A DNA stretch of 64,000 nt, from the NCBI RefSeq assembly GCF_011067745.1, contig NZ_JAAMPJ010000008.1, forward strand, positions 248,001 to 312,000. The letters are read 5' to 3'. Of the stretch, positions 27,265 through 36,785 are shown piece after piece (within the stretch, counting starts at the first letter, position 1; every line of letters begins with the position of its first letter). Position numbers and translations under genes: made by a program. The stretch is from Lentzea alba. Its GTDB lineage: Bacteria > Actinomycetota > Actinomycetes > Mycobacteriales > Pseudonocardiaceae. The notes under the pieces are model-generated. The model was not told where the DNA came from. It did no database searches and saw only the letters and a list, made by a program, of their open reading frames with translations.

Positions 27265-28238
27265 TGCTCACCGTCGGAGTGGACATCGGTGGCACCAGCG
27301 TGCGCGCTGGTGTCGTGGACGCGCGTGGTTCGGTCCTGGACACCTCACGCGCACCAACGCCGGCCGGCGAACGCGCTCTGGAAGACGCGATCGTCGCCGC
27401 CGTGGAGGAAGTGGCGAACCGGCACGCGGTGAACGCCGTCGGTCTGGCTGTGGCGGGCTTCATCGCCTCAGATCGCCGCACGGTGCGTTTCGCGCCGCAC
27501 CTGGCGTGGCGGCAGGCCGACGTGGCCGACCGCATGAGCGACCGCCTGGGCATGCCCGTGGTCCTGGAACACGACGCGAACGCCGCCGCCCTGGCCGAAC
27601 ACCGCTTCGGCGCGGCCCGTGGAGCTCGCACGGCCGTGTTGGTCGCCATCGGTACGGGCATCGGCGCCGCTTTACTGCTCAACGGCGAGGTCTTCCGCGG
27701 CGCCCACGGCGTGGCCCCCGAGCTGGGTCACCTGCGCGTGGTGCCGGATGGCCGCCCCTGCCCGTGTGGCAAGAACGGCTGTTGGGAGCGCTACTGCAGC
27801 GGCACCGCTCTTTCGGCCACCGCGGTGGAACTGCTGGCCAAGCACCCCGGTGTCTCCACCGTGCTGGCGCGTGAGGCCGCCGGTGACTCCCGCGCGGTGA
27901 CCGGCCGCCGGGTGGCCGGAGCGGCCCGTGACGGCGACCCGCTGGCCCAGCGCGCGATGGCCGACCTGGCCCGCTGGCTCGGCGAGGGCCTGGCCCTGGT
28001 CGCCGACGTCTACGACCCCGAGGTAATCGTCATCGGGGGAGGGGTGTCGACCTCGGCGCCGCTGTTCCTCGACGACGCCCGCGAGCGCTACGCCTCCGTC
28101 GTGACCGGCGCGGGCCACCGCCCGCTGGCCCGGATCCGCACCGCCCAGCTCGGCGACGACGCCGGCATCGTGGGCGCGGCGACCCTGGCCCGTGAGATGG
28201 CGACGTCGATGACTCGGAACCACTCCCGCCGCTCCTGA
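27264..28238 (+). CDS. ROK-family sugar kinase, probable glucokinase
   Basis: A 324-residue ROK protein without an N-terminal DNA-binding domain, hence a kinase and not a repressor. The phosphate loop VGVDIGGTSVRAG starts at residue 3, the catalytic EHDAN is near residue 95, and the zinc motif CPCGKNGCWE lies around residues 165-174. Glucose is the usual substrate in actinomycetes, but N-acetylglucosamine or mannose kinases share the motifs. One-base overlap with the preceding gene. Confidence 0.87.
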   Translation: MLTVGVDIGGTSVRAGVVDARGSVLDTSRAPTPAGERALEDAIVAAVEEVANRHAVNAVGLAVAGFIASDRRTVRFAPHLAWRQADVADRMSDRLGMPVVLEHDANAAALAEHRFGAARGARTAVLVAIGTGIGAALLLNGEVFRGAHGVAPELGHLRVVPDGRPCPCGKNGCWERYCSGTALSATAVELLAKHPGVSTVLAREAAGDSRAVTGRRVAGAARDGDPLAQRAMADLARWLGEGLALVADVYDPEVIVIGGGVSTSAPLFLDDARERYASVVTGAGHRPLARIRTAQLGDDAGIVGAATLAREMATSMTRNHSRRS

Positions 28239-28360
28239 AAACGCGGCTGTTCCGCCCGCTGGGCACTTAGCCGACGCGGTGCACAAGCCGTTCGCCCTAC
28301 GCCCTCGTCGCGCCCCCGTCGTCGGGCTGAGATCGGGCCTTGGCGGCGCCTTAGCAATGA

Positions 28361-28386
28361 GTCTTTTGCGGACGAAGTCAAAAGAC
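28361..28386. repeat. short hairpin sharing sequence with the 46-base palindromes
   Basis: GTCTTTTG and CAAAAGAC arms around a 10-base centre that begins CGGAC. The arms equal part of the palindrome at 31979-32024. The element lies in the 280-base gap between the convergent ROK gene and a small minus-strand gene; otherwise that gap holds an ATAT element and a GC hairpin (28441-28470) and no gene. Confidence 0.5.
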
Positions 28387-28413
28387 CTGTTGCAAGGGTG
28401 CTGGTCAGCGCGA

Positions 28414-28425
28414 CTGATATATCGC
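28414..28425 (+). repeat. truncated ATAT element
   Basis: CTGATATATCGC followed by TTTG: the first ten consensus bases without the second ATAT half. It is again in a convergent gap. Confidence 0.55.
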
Positions 28426-28491
28426 TTTGAGGAGTGTCGCGGCGGGCGTGTCGGGGTCTGTTCGCCCGCCGCGAACACCCAGCTGGAACGA

Positions 28492-28510
28492 CCGGCCCAT
28501 CTCGGGCCGG
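28492..28510 (-). terminator. hairpin after the small minus-strand gene
   Basis: CCGGCCC and GGGCCGG with a five-base loop, eight bases beyond the stop at 28519. Confidence 0.5.
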
Positions 28511-28518
28511 CCCAGGGG

Positions 28519-28632
28519 CTAGCGGCCGAGCAGGCGCAGGATGCGCGGGCGGCGGCGCTTGGCGCGCTCCGCGTCCTTCTTGCTCAAGGTCGCCATGGCG
28601 CGGGCCATCATCAGGTGCTGCATCTGGTCCAT
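28519..28632 (-). CDS. small basic protein (37 residues), candidate gene
   Basis: Reads MDQMQHLMMARAMATLSKKD then a very basic end (ERAKRRRPRILRLLGR). Support: a TACGGT hexamer at 28645-28640 seven bases before the ATG, the leaderless pattern seen for many genes here; a hairpin just after the stop; strong G/C at third positions. The Met-rich amphipathic start and Arg-rich end could suit nucleic-acid or membrane binding. I do not recognise the family. Confidence 0.45.
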   Translation of the reverse strand: MDQMQHLMMARAMATLSKKDAERAKRRRPRILRLLGR

Positions 28633-28716
28633 GCCCGACACCGTAAGCATGACCGAATCGTTATCTGAAGGTTTGAGTGGCCGTTATCACGTCGTTACCA
28701 AGTGGGACGTGACGCG

Positions 28717-29208
28717 TCACACCTGAGCGCCGTCGTCCCATCCCGAGTCGGGCGGCGGGGTGTTGCGCATGCGCAGGATCAGCCAGCCGACGCCCGCGCA
28801 CAGGGCCACGAGGGACAGCGGGGTGCCGATCCGCGGCTGCAACCCGAACAGGCCCGGAGCGACCAGTAGGACGATGCCCAGCACGAACAGGCCGAGCGCC
28901 GCGAGCGTGGACGCGCGGAGCACCGGGAAAGGCGGCGGCTCCGGGGGCACGTAGTGGTCCTCGTCGTCCCGATCTCGGCGTTCGGGCTCGTCCACGAGGT
29001 CGGTGGTGACGTCGGAGGCCGTGACGTCCACCAGGTCGTCGGCCGGTTCGCCGCGTCGTTCGCGGTCCTGGTCGACGGCATCCGGGCTCGCCTCGTCGAG
29101 GTCGAGCCAGTCCTTGCCGACCCCGTCCCGTTCGAGACCCGCGACGATCTCGGCAAAGAGCTCGTCGACGTTCTCGGGGCCGTCGGTCGAGTCGCGCCGG
29201 GCGTTCAT
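28717..29208 (-). CDS. two-helix membrane protein of unknown function
   Basis: A 163-residue protein. The first 95 residues are acidic and polar (Asp- and Glu-rich, likely disordered), followed by a Pro-rich link YVPPEPPPFPV and two hydrophobic helices (about 108-127 and 135-150), then a short polar tail. The ATG at 29208 has GGAGAGG six bases upstream and is preferred over the ATG at 29223. It could be an anchor or scaffold for a cytosolic partner; no known domain is seen. Confidence 0.65.
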   Translation of the reverse strand: MNARRDSTDGPENVDELFAEIVAGLERDGVGKDWLDLDEASPDAVDQDRERRGEPADDLVDVTASDVTTDLVDEPERRDRDDEDHYVPPEPPPFPVLRASTLAALGLFVLGIVLLVAPGLFGLQPRIGTPLSLVALCAGVGWLILRMRNTPPPDSGWDDGAQV

Positions 29209-29266
29209 CCAGAGCCTCTCCATGTGCCGCAACCCTCTTGACCCCACATCGTTGCACGGGCGGGAT

Positions 29267-29386
29267 GTGTTGCGGGTTACGGCAGTCGGCTCAGTCGTAC
29301 TCCCTGGCGTACTCCCTGGAGCGCTCCCCGTCGTGTCACTGATCGCGCTCCTGGTCACACTCTCCGGCACGGCCGTGACGCACTAA
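29267..29386 (+). CDS. possible single-helix membrane peptide (39 residues)
   Basis: GTG-started reading frame that is hydrophobic almost throughout (VVSLIALLVTLSG near its end) and stops before the acyltransferase. A tandem 12-base duplication, CGTACTCCCTGG at 29296-29307 and 29308-29319, lies inside it. A GGGCGGG stretch precedes the start. Third-position G/C is only moderate, so this may be chance. Confidence 0.25.
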   Translation: MLRVTAVGSVVLPGVLPGALPVVSLIALLVTLSGTAVTH

Positions 29387-29474
29387 CTTGGGACTCGTTG
29401 TGTGAGGTGCGGTCGGCTCCGTAGGCTGGTTGCCGGGATCAAGGTTCGCGGGGTCTAGGGAGGCGCTTCCCAAA

Positions 29475-30209
29475 GTGCTGTACTGGTTGATGAAGCACGT
29501 CCTCCTGGGACCGATTCTGCGGCTGTTCTTCCAGCCGAAGATCATCGAGGGTGCCGAGAACATCCCCAAGGAGGGCGGCGCGATCCTGGCGAGCAACCAC
29601 CTCGCCGTGTCCGACTCCTTCTTTCTGCCGCTGATGCTGTCGCGGCGCGTGACCTTCCCCGCCAAGATCGAGTACTTCACCGGCACCGGGCTCAAGGGCA
29701 AGCTGCAGAAGTGGTTCTTCTCCGGCGTCGGCCAGGTGCCGATCGACCGGTCCAGCGCCTCGGCCGCGCAGGGTGCGCTCGACACGGGCGTGCGGATCGT
29801 GCGCGAGGGCAAGCTGCTCGGCATCTACCCCGAGGGCACGCGTTCGCCCGACAGCCGGCTGTACAAGGGCAAGGTCGGTGTCGCGTGGATCGCACTGGAG
29901 TCCGGTGCGCCGGTCATCCCGGTCGCGATGTTCGGCACGGACAAGGCCAACCCCATCGGCTCGAAGATGTGGCGGCCGTACCCGATCCGCATCAAGATCG
30001 GCAAGCCGCTCGACTTCTCCCGCTACGAGGGGCTGTCCGGCGACCGGTTCGTGCTGCGGTCGATCACCGACGAGATCATGTACGCGTTGATGGAGCTCTC
30101 CGGTCAGGAGTACGTCGACGTCTACGCGGCGAAGGCGAAGGAACAGGCCACGCCGGTGCCGGAGCAGGGCAAGGGCGCCGACCGGGTGCCCGAGAAGAAG
30201 GCGAGCTGA
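29475..30209 (+). CDS. 1-acylglycerol-3-phosphate acyltransferase family (Rv2182c-like)
   Basis: A 244-residue LPLAT protein: NHLAVSD with the H-X4-D box near residue 43, then EYFTGTGLKGKLQKWFF and YPEGTRSPDSRLYKGK, all matching the mycobacterial acyltransferase at this map position. It acylates a lyso-phospholipid or glycolipid at the cytosolic membrane face. Start GTG with GGGAGG about 12 bases upstream. It is paralogous to the gene at 4245-4916, which has the same motif set, so two closely related enzymes coexist. Confidence 0.87.
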   Translation: MLYWLMKHVLLGPILRLFFQPKIIEGAENIPKEGGAILASNHLAVSDSFFLPLMLSRRVTFPAKIEYFTGTGLKGKLQKWFFSGVGQVPIDRSSASAAQGALDTGVRIVREGKLLGIYPEGTRSPDSRLYKGKVGVAWIALESGAPVIPVAMFGTDKANPIGSKMWRPYPIRIKIGKPLDFSRYEGLSGDRFVLRSITDEIMYALMELSGQEYVDVYAAKAKEQATPVPEQGKGADRVPEKKAS

Positions 30210-30219
30210 CCGCACCCCC

Positions 30220-30225
30220 TAGGGT
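30220..30225 (+). promoter_or_regulatory. -10 hexamer, leaderless RNase AS gene
   Basis: TAGGGT six bases before the GTG at 30232. Confidence 0.6.
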
Positions 30226-30231
30226 GTCGCG

Positions 30232-30744
30232 GTGCGGTTCTTCTACGACTGTGAGTTCATCGAGGACGGGGTGACGATCGACCTGGTGTCGATCGGTGTG
30301 GTCGACGAGGAAGGCCGCGAGTTCTACGCCGTGTCCACCGAGTTCGATCCCGAGCGCGCGGGTCCCTGGGTGCGGCAGAACGTCCTCAACCAGCTGCCCT
30401 CGCCCGCGGACAAGGCCTGGCGCAGCCGCGATCGCATCCGCGAGGACCTGCTCGACTTCCTCGGTGCCCGCAACGCCGCCCGCGACGAGGTGGAGCTGTG
30501 GGCGTGGTTCGCCGCCTACGACCACGTGGCGCTGGCGCAGCTGTGGGGTGCGATGCCGGCGTTGCCGCGTGCCCTGCCCCGATTCACCCGCGACCTGCGG
30601 CAACGCTGGGACGACGTCGGCAGGCCCAAGCTGCCGTCCCCTCCCGCGGACGCCCACGACGCCCTCGCCGACGCGCGCCACAACCTCGCGCGGTGGAAGG
30701 TGATCGAGGAACATCGGCGGAAAATCGGGTTTCCTGTCCGGTAA
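30232..30744 (+). CDS. 3'-5' exoribonuclease, RNase AS (Rv2179c-like)
   Basis: A 170-residue single-domain DEDD exonuclease. The first acidic pair appears at once in FYDCEFIEDG (Asp6, Glu8), followed by AAYDHVAL and a final HDALADARHN that supplies His and Asp. M. tuberculosis Rv2179c, its match by length and position, is a 3'-5' exoribonuclease that prefers poly(A) RNA. Leaderless GTG start. Confidence 0.87.
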   Translation: MRFFYDCEFIEDGVTIDLVSIGVVDEEGREFYAVSTEFDPERAGPWVRQNVLNQLPSPADKAWRSRDRIREDLLDFLGARNAARDEVELWAWFAAYDHVALAQLWGAMPALPRALPRFTRDLRQRWDDVGRPKLPSPPADAHDALADARHNLARWKVIEEHRRKIGFPVR

Positions 30745-30820
30745 GTGAGACCCGCGTTGCTGCACCGATACAGCTCGTGAAAGTCTGAGTGACACAGAAC
30801 ACGAGAGATTGGGCAAGCAG

Positions 30821-31849
30821 ATGCGCATCGGTGTGCTCACTGGCGGTGGTGACTGCCCCGGTCTGAACGCCGTGATCCGGGCCGTGGTCCGCAAGGGCAT
30901 CAAGGCACACGGCTGGGAGATCGTCGGGTTCCGCAACGGGTGGCAGGGCCCGATCGAGAACCTCACCAAGTCGATCGACCTCACGGACGTCGAGGAGATC
31001 CTCACCCGCGGTGGCACGATCCTGGGCTCGTCTCGCACGAACCCGTACAAGGTCGAGGGCGGTGTCGACCGCATCCGCGAGACCATCGCGGAGAACCAGA
31101 TCGACGCCATCATCGCGATCGGCGGCGAGGACACCCTCGGTGTCGCCAAGCGCCTCACCGACGACGGCATCGGCGTCGTGGGTGTGCCGAAGACGATCGA
31201 CAACGACCTCGGCGCCACGGACTACACGTTCGGCTTCGACACGGCCGTGCACATCGCGACCGAGGCCATCGACCGCCTGCGCACCACGGCCGAGTCGCAC
31301 CACCGTGCGCTCGTCGTCGAGGTCATGGGCCGCCACGCGGGCTGGATCGCGCTGCACTCCGGTCTCGCCGGTGGCGCGAACGTCATCCTCGTCCCGGAGC
31401 GCCCGTTCAGCGTCGACAAGGTCGTCGAGTGGGTCGAGCGCCGCTTCGAGAGCGAGTTCGCGCCGATCATCGTCGTCGCCGAGGGCGCGATCCCCGAGGG
31501 TGGCGCCGAGGTGCTGCACTCCGGTGAGCGCGACGCCTTCGGTCACGTCCGCCTCGGTGGCGTCGGCCAGTGGCTCGCGGAGGAGATCGCGGACCGCACC
31601 GGCAAGGAGTCCCGCGCGGCCGTCCTCGGCCACATCCAGCGCGGTGGCACGCCGACCGCGTACGACCGCGTGCTCGCGACCCGTTTCGGCCTGCACGCCG
31701 TCGACGCCGTCGCCGCCGGTGACTTCGGCACCATGGTCGCGCTGCGCGGCACCGAGATCGTCCGCGTGAAGCTGTCGGAGGCGACGGCCGAGCTCAAGAC
31801 GGTTCCGGCCGAGCGCTACGAAGAGGCCGAGGTCTTCTTCGGAGCCTGA
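30821..31849 (+). CDS. pfkA: 6-phosphofructokinase, predicted pyrophosphate-dependent
   Basis: A 342-residue phosphofructokinase family protein: TGGGDCPGLN near the start, PKTIDND and MGRHAGWIA. The residues that separate phosphoryl donors are Asp104 (in GGEDT) and Lys124 (in PKTIDND). In this family Gly104 goes with ATP use, while Asp104 with Lys124 goes with pyrophosphate, as in the well-studied Amycolatopsis methanolica enzyme. A reversible PPi-PFK is therefore predicted. The ATG at 30821 puts these residues at the canonical numbers. ATAT elements and a 46-base palindrome follow the gene. Confidence 0.9.
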   Translation: MRIGVLTGGGDCPGLNAVIRAVVRKGIKAHGWEIVGFRNGWQGPIENLTKSIDLTDVEEILTRGGTILGSSRTNPYKVEGGVDRIRETIAENQIDAIIAIGGEDTLGVAKRLTDDGIGVVGVPKTIDNDLGATDYTFGFDTAVHIATEAIDRLRTTAESHHRALVVEVMGRHAGWIALHSGLAGGANVILVPERPFSVDKVVEWVERRFESEFAPIIVVAEGAIPEGGAEVLHSGERDAFGHVRLGGVGQWLAEEIADRTGKESRAAVLGHIQRGGTPTAYDRVLATRFGLHAVDAVAAGDFGTMVALRGTEIVRVKLSEATAELKTVPAERYEEAEVFFGA

Positions 31850-31864
31850 TATATCGCATATTGC
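31846..31864 (+). repeat. ATAT element overlapping the pfkA stop
   Basis: 31848-31861 is an exact GATATATCGCATAT; its first bases lie in the TGA stop codon of pfkA. Confidence 0.85.
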
Positions 31865-31966
31865 TTCAGGGGTGCCGGGTGCTGACGAACTGTCGGCACC
31901 CGGCACTTTCGGCGTGTGAGGTCGAGGTCGGTGAGTCGGCCGCCCCGCTTCACTCTGCTGAGCCCA

Positions 31967-31978
31967 CCGATATATCAG
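31967..31978 (+). repeat. ATAT half-element abutting the palindrome
   Basis: CCGATATATCAG, containing the 10-base palindrome TGATATATCA-like core with one change, ends exactly where the 46-base palindrome begins. Confidence 0.65.
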
Positions 31979-32024
31979 TTATGCAAAAGACGTTTGCGGA
32001 CGTCCGCAAACGTCTTTTGCATAA
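31979..32024. repeat. 46-base perfect palindrome, copy 1
   Basis: Perfect inverted repeat with no loop bases; the left arm runs TTATGCAAAAGACG then TTTGCGGAC, centred between 32001 and 32002. It lies between convergent pfkA and the DUF2891 gene, whose stop is 31 bases away. Copy 2 is at 44715-44760 and differs by one symmetric base pair per arm. It could act as a bidirectional terminator but lacks the GC-rich stem seen in every other terminator here. Confidence 0.9.
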
Positions 32025-32055
32025 GGATGGGTTTGCGCAGGTCAGAAGGTTTTGC

Positions 32056-33063
32056 TCAGAAGGCCTTCACGTCGAGGTAGGCGCCGAACGTGCCGAGCCA
32101 GTGGTCGGCCATGTACCCGTGTCCGCCGAACACGTAGGTCCACCCGGCCTCGCGGTGCGCGGCCGAAGCGGCTCGGGCGAGCTCGACGTAGCGGTGCCCG
32201 GCCGGCAGCGCCTCCGCGATGGCCTCCCAGTTCCAGGCGCGCGACAGGGCGAGGCCCGCGAGGTGCGAGCCGTAGGGGTCGCTGGGATCGTCGACCGGGT
32301 AGGGCTCGCGCAGCACGCGCCACCGTTCCGACTCGAGCTCAGGCAGGTACGCGTCCAGCCACGCGGCGAACTCCGGGCCGTCCAGCGCGCGGCGCATCAG
32401 GTCGGCCGTCGTCAGCGCGGGCGAGAGGAAGTCGGCGGCGTCCGGCTCGAACCCGCCGTACGCGACCTCGTCCCGGTGCCACCGCAGGGCCGCGTCGATG
32501 CACGCGGAGGCCAGTTCGGAGTCGCCGGTCACCTGCGCGGCGTCGAACACCAGGCCGGTCGCGAAGGCGGTGTTGCTGTGGGTGCCCGTCCGGATCGGCA
32601 GGCGGGCCGCCGAGATCCACTCCAGCCACCGGTTGCGCAGCACGTCCGCGATCGGTGCCACCGACCACGCCAGGCCCGACGTCCGCAGTTCCGCGTCGAG
32701 CAGCAGCAGCCACGCCCAGCCGTAGGGCCGCTCCCAGTACCGCCCCGCCGGCGAGGCGAAGAACTCGGCCTCCACGACGCAGTTGTCGTGCGTGATCAGC
32801 TTGTCCAGCGCGTCACGGGCCAGGTCGGCGCCGGAGAGCGACGGGCGCAGGCGCAGCAGGCGCACGGCGAGCCACGTCTGGTGCACGCAGGAGTGCCAGT
32901 CGAACGACCCGGCGAACACCGGGTGCAGCACCCGCTGCGGCACCAGCCGGTGGTCGCCGTCGATGACGTGCGTCCAATGCACCGGGTGGTCGCGCTGGAT
33001 GTTGTCGATCGCGATGCCCAGCAGCCGGGTCGCGGTGCTGTCATCCAATCGGGTGGCGTTCAT
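32056..33063 (-). CDS. DUF2891 family protein
   Basis: A 335-residue cytosolic protein with the family pattern: NIQRDHPVHWTHVIDG near the start, HPVFAGSFDWHSCVHQTW, then ERPYGWAWLLLL, and HSNTAFATGLVFDAA. Predominantly alpha-helical, possibly an alpha/alpha-barrel like glycosidases, but function is unknown. The ATG at 33063 is preceded by CATGAT seven bases upstream, suggesting a leaderless mRNA; further ATGs at 33072 and 33075 are possible. The gene has no counterpart at this place in mycobacteria. Confidence 0.78.
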   Translation of the reverse strand: MNATRLDDSTATRLLGIAIDNIQRDHPVHWTHVIDGDHRLVPQRVLHPVFAGSFDWHSCVHQTWLAVRLLRLRPSLSGADLARDALDKLITHDNCVVEAEFFASPAGRYWERPYGWAWLLLLDAELRTSGLAWSVAPIADVLRNRWLEWISAARLPIRTGTHSNTAFATGLVFDAAQVTGDSELASACIDAALRWHRDEVAYGGFEPDAADFLSPALTTADLMRRALDGPEFAAWLDAYLPELESERWRVLREPYPVDDPSDPYGSHLAGLALSRAWNWEAIAEALPAGHRYVELARAASAAHREAGWTYVFGGHGYMADHWLGTFGAYLDVKAF

Positions 33064-33114
33064 GGCCCACATCATGCAGTGCGATGTCTCAATAGGGCAG
33101 AGGTCGACAGTTGA

Positions 33115-34605
<1,491 letters not shown>

Positions 34606-34631
34606 GTCTTTCCTGAAGACGAGCTGAAGAA

Positions 34632-34666
34632 CGAAGGGCCCCGCGTCGAGAACGCGGGGCCCTTCG
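34632..34666. terminator. bidirectional terminator between aroG and pknL
   Basis: Perfect 15-bp stem (CGAAGGGCCCCGCGT and its complement) with loop CGAGA. Confidence 0.88.
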
Positions 34667-34677
34667 CCTTTCCGTGC

Positions 34678-36708
34678 CTAGAGACCGACGATCGTGATCT
34701 CGGTACCGCGCTTCGCACGGGTGCCCGGCGGGACCGACTGGTTCACGACGGTCGCGTTGTTGCTCTTGTTGAACTCGACCTTGACCCTGAAGCCGGCCCG
34801 CTCGAGCTCTTCCTTGGCCTCGCGCACCTTCTTCCTGGTCACGTCGGGGACCTCGGCCTCGCGGTTGTTCTGGAAGAACACGGTGACGCGCTTGTTCCCC
34901 GTCCCCTCCAGCACCGTGCCCGCGGGCGGATCCGTCCGCGCCACACGTGAGTCACCGTTCTCGGCGGCGTCCTCGCCGCCCGCCTCGACCGGCTCCAGCC
35001 CGGCGCGCTGCAGTTCCGCGAACGCCTCGTCCTTCGTCTTGCCCGAGACGTTCGGCACCGGCGTGCGCGGCGACGGGCCCTTGCTGAGCACGAGGGTCAC
35101 CGGGTCGTTGATCTTGAGCGACGTTCCCGGACGCGGGTCCAGCGCCACGACCTTGCCGATCGGCACGGTGTCGTGGAACGCGTCCTTCGTGGGGTCCGTG
35201 ACCGTCTTCAGGCCGGCTGCCTCGATCTCCTTGGTCGCGGCGGCCACCTCGGCACCGACGTTGATGAACGGCACCAGGGGCCTGCCGCGCGACACGACGA
35301 GCTTCACCGACTGGCCCTTGCGCAGCTCCGTGCCCTCGCCGGGCTCGCTGCTGATGACCTGGCCGTTCGGCACGTCGTCCGACGGGACCTTGTCGATCAG
35401 CGCTGTCAGGTCCGCGCTCGTCATCAGCCGTGTCGCGTTCGTCTCGGACTGGCCGACCACCGCCGGCACCGCCGTCCAGCGGCCCGCGCCGAGGTACCAG
35501 GAGAACAAGCCGACGATCAGCGCCAGCACGGCGACCACGGAGCCCCAGATGATGAAGAGCCTCTTCCGGCGCTTGCGCTCTTCCTCGACCGGGTCGACCT
35601 TGGGCTTCTTCTTCTGCGGGGGACGACGCCGCGGCTGCTCCGGCCGCTGCATCGTGCGCGTGCCCGCGATGCCGGGTGGAGGCGTCGGCGGGCCGGTGTT
35701 GATGGTCGTCATCGCCGACGCCATCTGCTGGGCCATTGGCGGCTTCGGGGCCACCGGCCTGGTCAGCTCGGCGGCCGACGGGGGAGTGGCGCCGACCGCG
35801 ACCGGGACCGGCCGCATGACGACCGTCCTGTCGTTCTCGGGCGCACTGCCGGGAACGGGCACCGGTTGCGGGGTGAGCCCCAGTTCCGCGCCCACGCGCT
35901 CGAGTTCGCCGAGGAACGCTTCGGCGTTCGGCGGACGCAACGACGGATCGCGCCGCGTCGCCTTGCGCACCAGCGTGTCGAGCGCCAGCGGGATCTCCGG
36001 AACCGACGGGACGTCCGAGTTCACGTGCTGATAGGCCACCGAGATGGCCGTCTCGCCGCGATACGGGGCCTGCCCCGCCAGCATCTCGTAGAGCACGATG
36101 CCGGCCGAATAGACGTCACTGCGCGCGTCCGCGGCGCCCGTTTCCACCTGTTCGGGTGACAGGTAGGCGACGGTGCCGAGGATCTCACTGTCGCTCGTGA
36201 CGCCGTTCTCGGCGATCGCGCGGGCGAGCCCGAAGTCCGCCACCTTCACCTGGCCACCCGGCCCGATCAGCACGTTCTCCGGCTTCACGTCGCGGTGCAC
36301 CAGTCCGGCGCGATGAGCGGCGCCCAACGCCGACAGCACCGGGCCGAGGACGCTCAACGCGATCGCGGGAGCGAGCTTGCCGCGCTGGTTGAGCAGGTCA
36401 CGGAGGTTGCCGCCGTCGATCAGCTCCATCACCAGGTACACCTGGTCACCGTCGACGCCCTGGTCGTGCACGGACACCACGGCCGGGTGATGCAACTGGG
36501 CCGCCGCGCGTGCTTCGCGCTCGAAGCGCGCGACGAACGCCGGGTCCGCCGTCAGGTGCGGATCCATCACCTTGATGGCCACATCGCGATCGAGGCGAGT
36601 GTCGCGACCTCGATAGACGGTGGACATGCCACCGCGCGCGAGCACAGCGTCCACCCGGTAGCGCTGCTCGAGCAGTCCACCCATCACGTTCGAAACCGAC
36701 CTCTCCAC
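34678..36708 (-). CDS. pknL: serine/threonine protein kinase with four PASTA domains
   Basis: A 676-residue receptor kinase. The kinase domain (about 15-280) has the Gly loop ARGGMSTVY, VAIKVMD, HRDVKPENVL and DFGLA. A Pro-rich linker follows, then a membrane helix (about 386-408) and four extracellular PASTA repeats to the C-terminus, which in this family bind peptidoglycan fragments. Its location next to aroG and the Rv2175c-like gene matches PknL. The GTG at 36708 is used; GTG/ATG at codons 8-9, behind a GGAGAGG, are alternatives. Divergent from its likely substrate gene. Confidence 0.92.
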   Translation of the reverse strand: MERSVSNVMGGLLEQRYRVDAVLARGGMSTVYRGRDTRLDRDVAIKVMDPHLTADPAFVARFEREARAAAQLHHPAVVSVHDQGVDGDQVYLVMELIDGGNLRDLLNQRGKLAPAIALSVLGPVLSALGAAHRAGLVHRDVKPENVLIGPGGQVKVADFGLARAIAENGVTSDSEILGTVAYLSPEQVETGAADARSDVYSAGIVLYEMLAGQAPYRGETAISVAYQHVNSDVPSVPEIPLALDTLVRKATRRDPSLRPPNAEAFLGELERVGAELGLTPQPVPVPGSAPENDRTVVMRPVPVAVGATPPSAAELTRPVAPKPPMAQQMASAMTTINTGPPTPPPGIAGTRTMQRPEQPRRRPPQKKKPKVDPVEEERKRRKRLFIIWGSVVAVLALIVGLFSWYLGAGRWTAVPAVVGQSETNATRLMTSADLTALIDKVPSDDVPNGQVISSEPGEGTELRKGQSVKLVVSRGRPLVPFINVGAEVAAATKEIEAAGLKTVTDPTKDAFHDTVPIGKVVALDPRPGTSLKINDPVTLVLSKGPSPRTPVPNVSGKTKDEAFAELQRAGLEPVEAGGEDAAENGDSRVARTDPPAGTVLEGTGNKRVTVFFQNNREAEVPDVTRKKVREAKEELERAGFRVKVEFNKSNNATVVNQSVPPGTRAKRGTEITIVGL

Positions 36709-36772
36709 AGTGCGAGATGGTAAAGCTCAGGATGACCCGGTTGGCGGAAGGGCGTTCCCAGTTCGGTTATGG

Positions 36773-36778
36773 CATCGT
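36773..36778 (+). promoter_or_regulatory. possible -10 hexamer, leaderless Rv2175c-like gene
   Basis: CATCGT seven bases before the GTG at 36786. Confidence 0.4.
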
Positions 36779-36785
36779 GACCCCC

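Noticed and set aside
28416-28421. GATATAT as a plain -10 promoter box
   Set aside because: Several ATAT elements contain TATATT-like words, but at most sites no gene starts downstream in either direction, so promoter use cannot explain the family.
4245-30209. Recent duplication of the two PlsC-like genes
   Set aside because: They share motifs and end segments but differ widely between them, and the second is in the syntenic mycobacterial position; this is an old paralogy, not a recent event.
35740-35900. Plus-strand frames antisense to pknL and lhr
   Set aside because: Long open frames opposite high-GC genes are expected from codon bias; no domain or ribosome site supports them.
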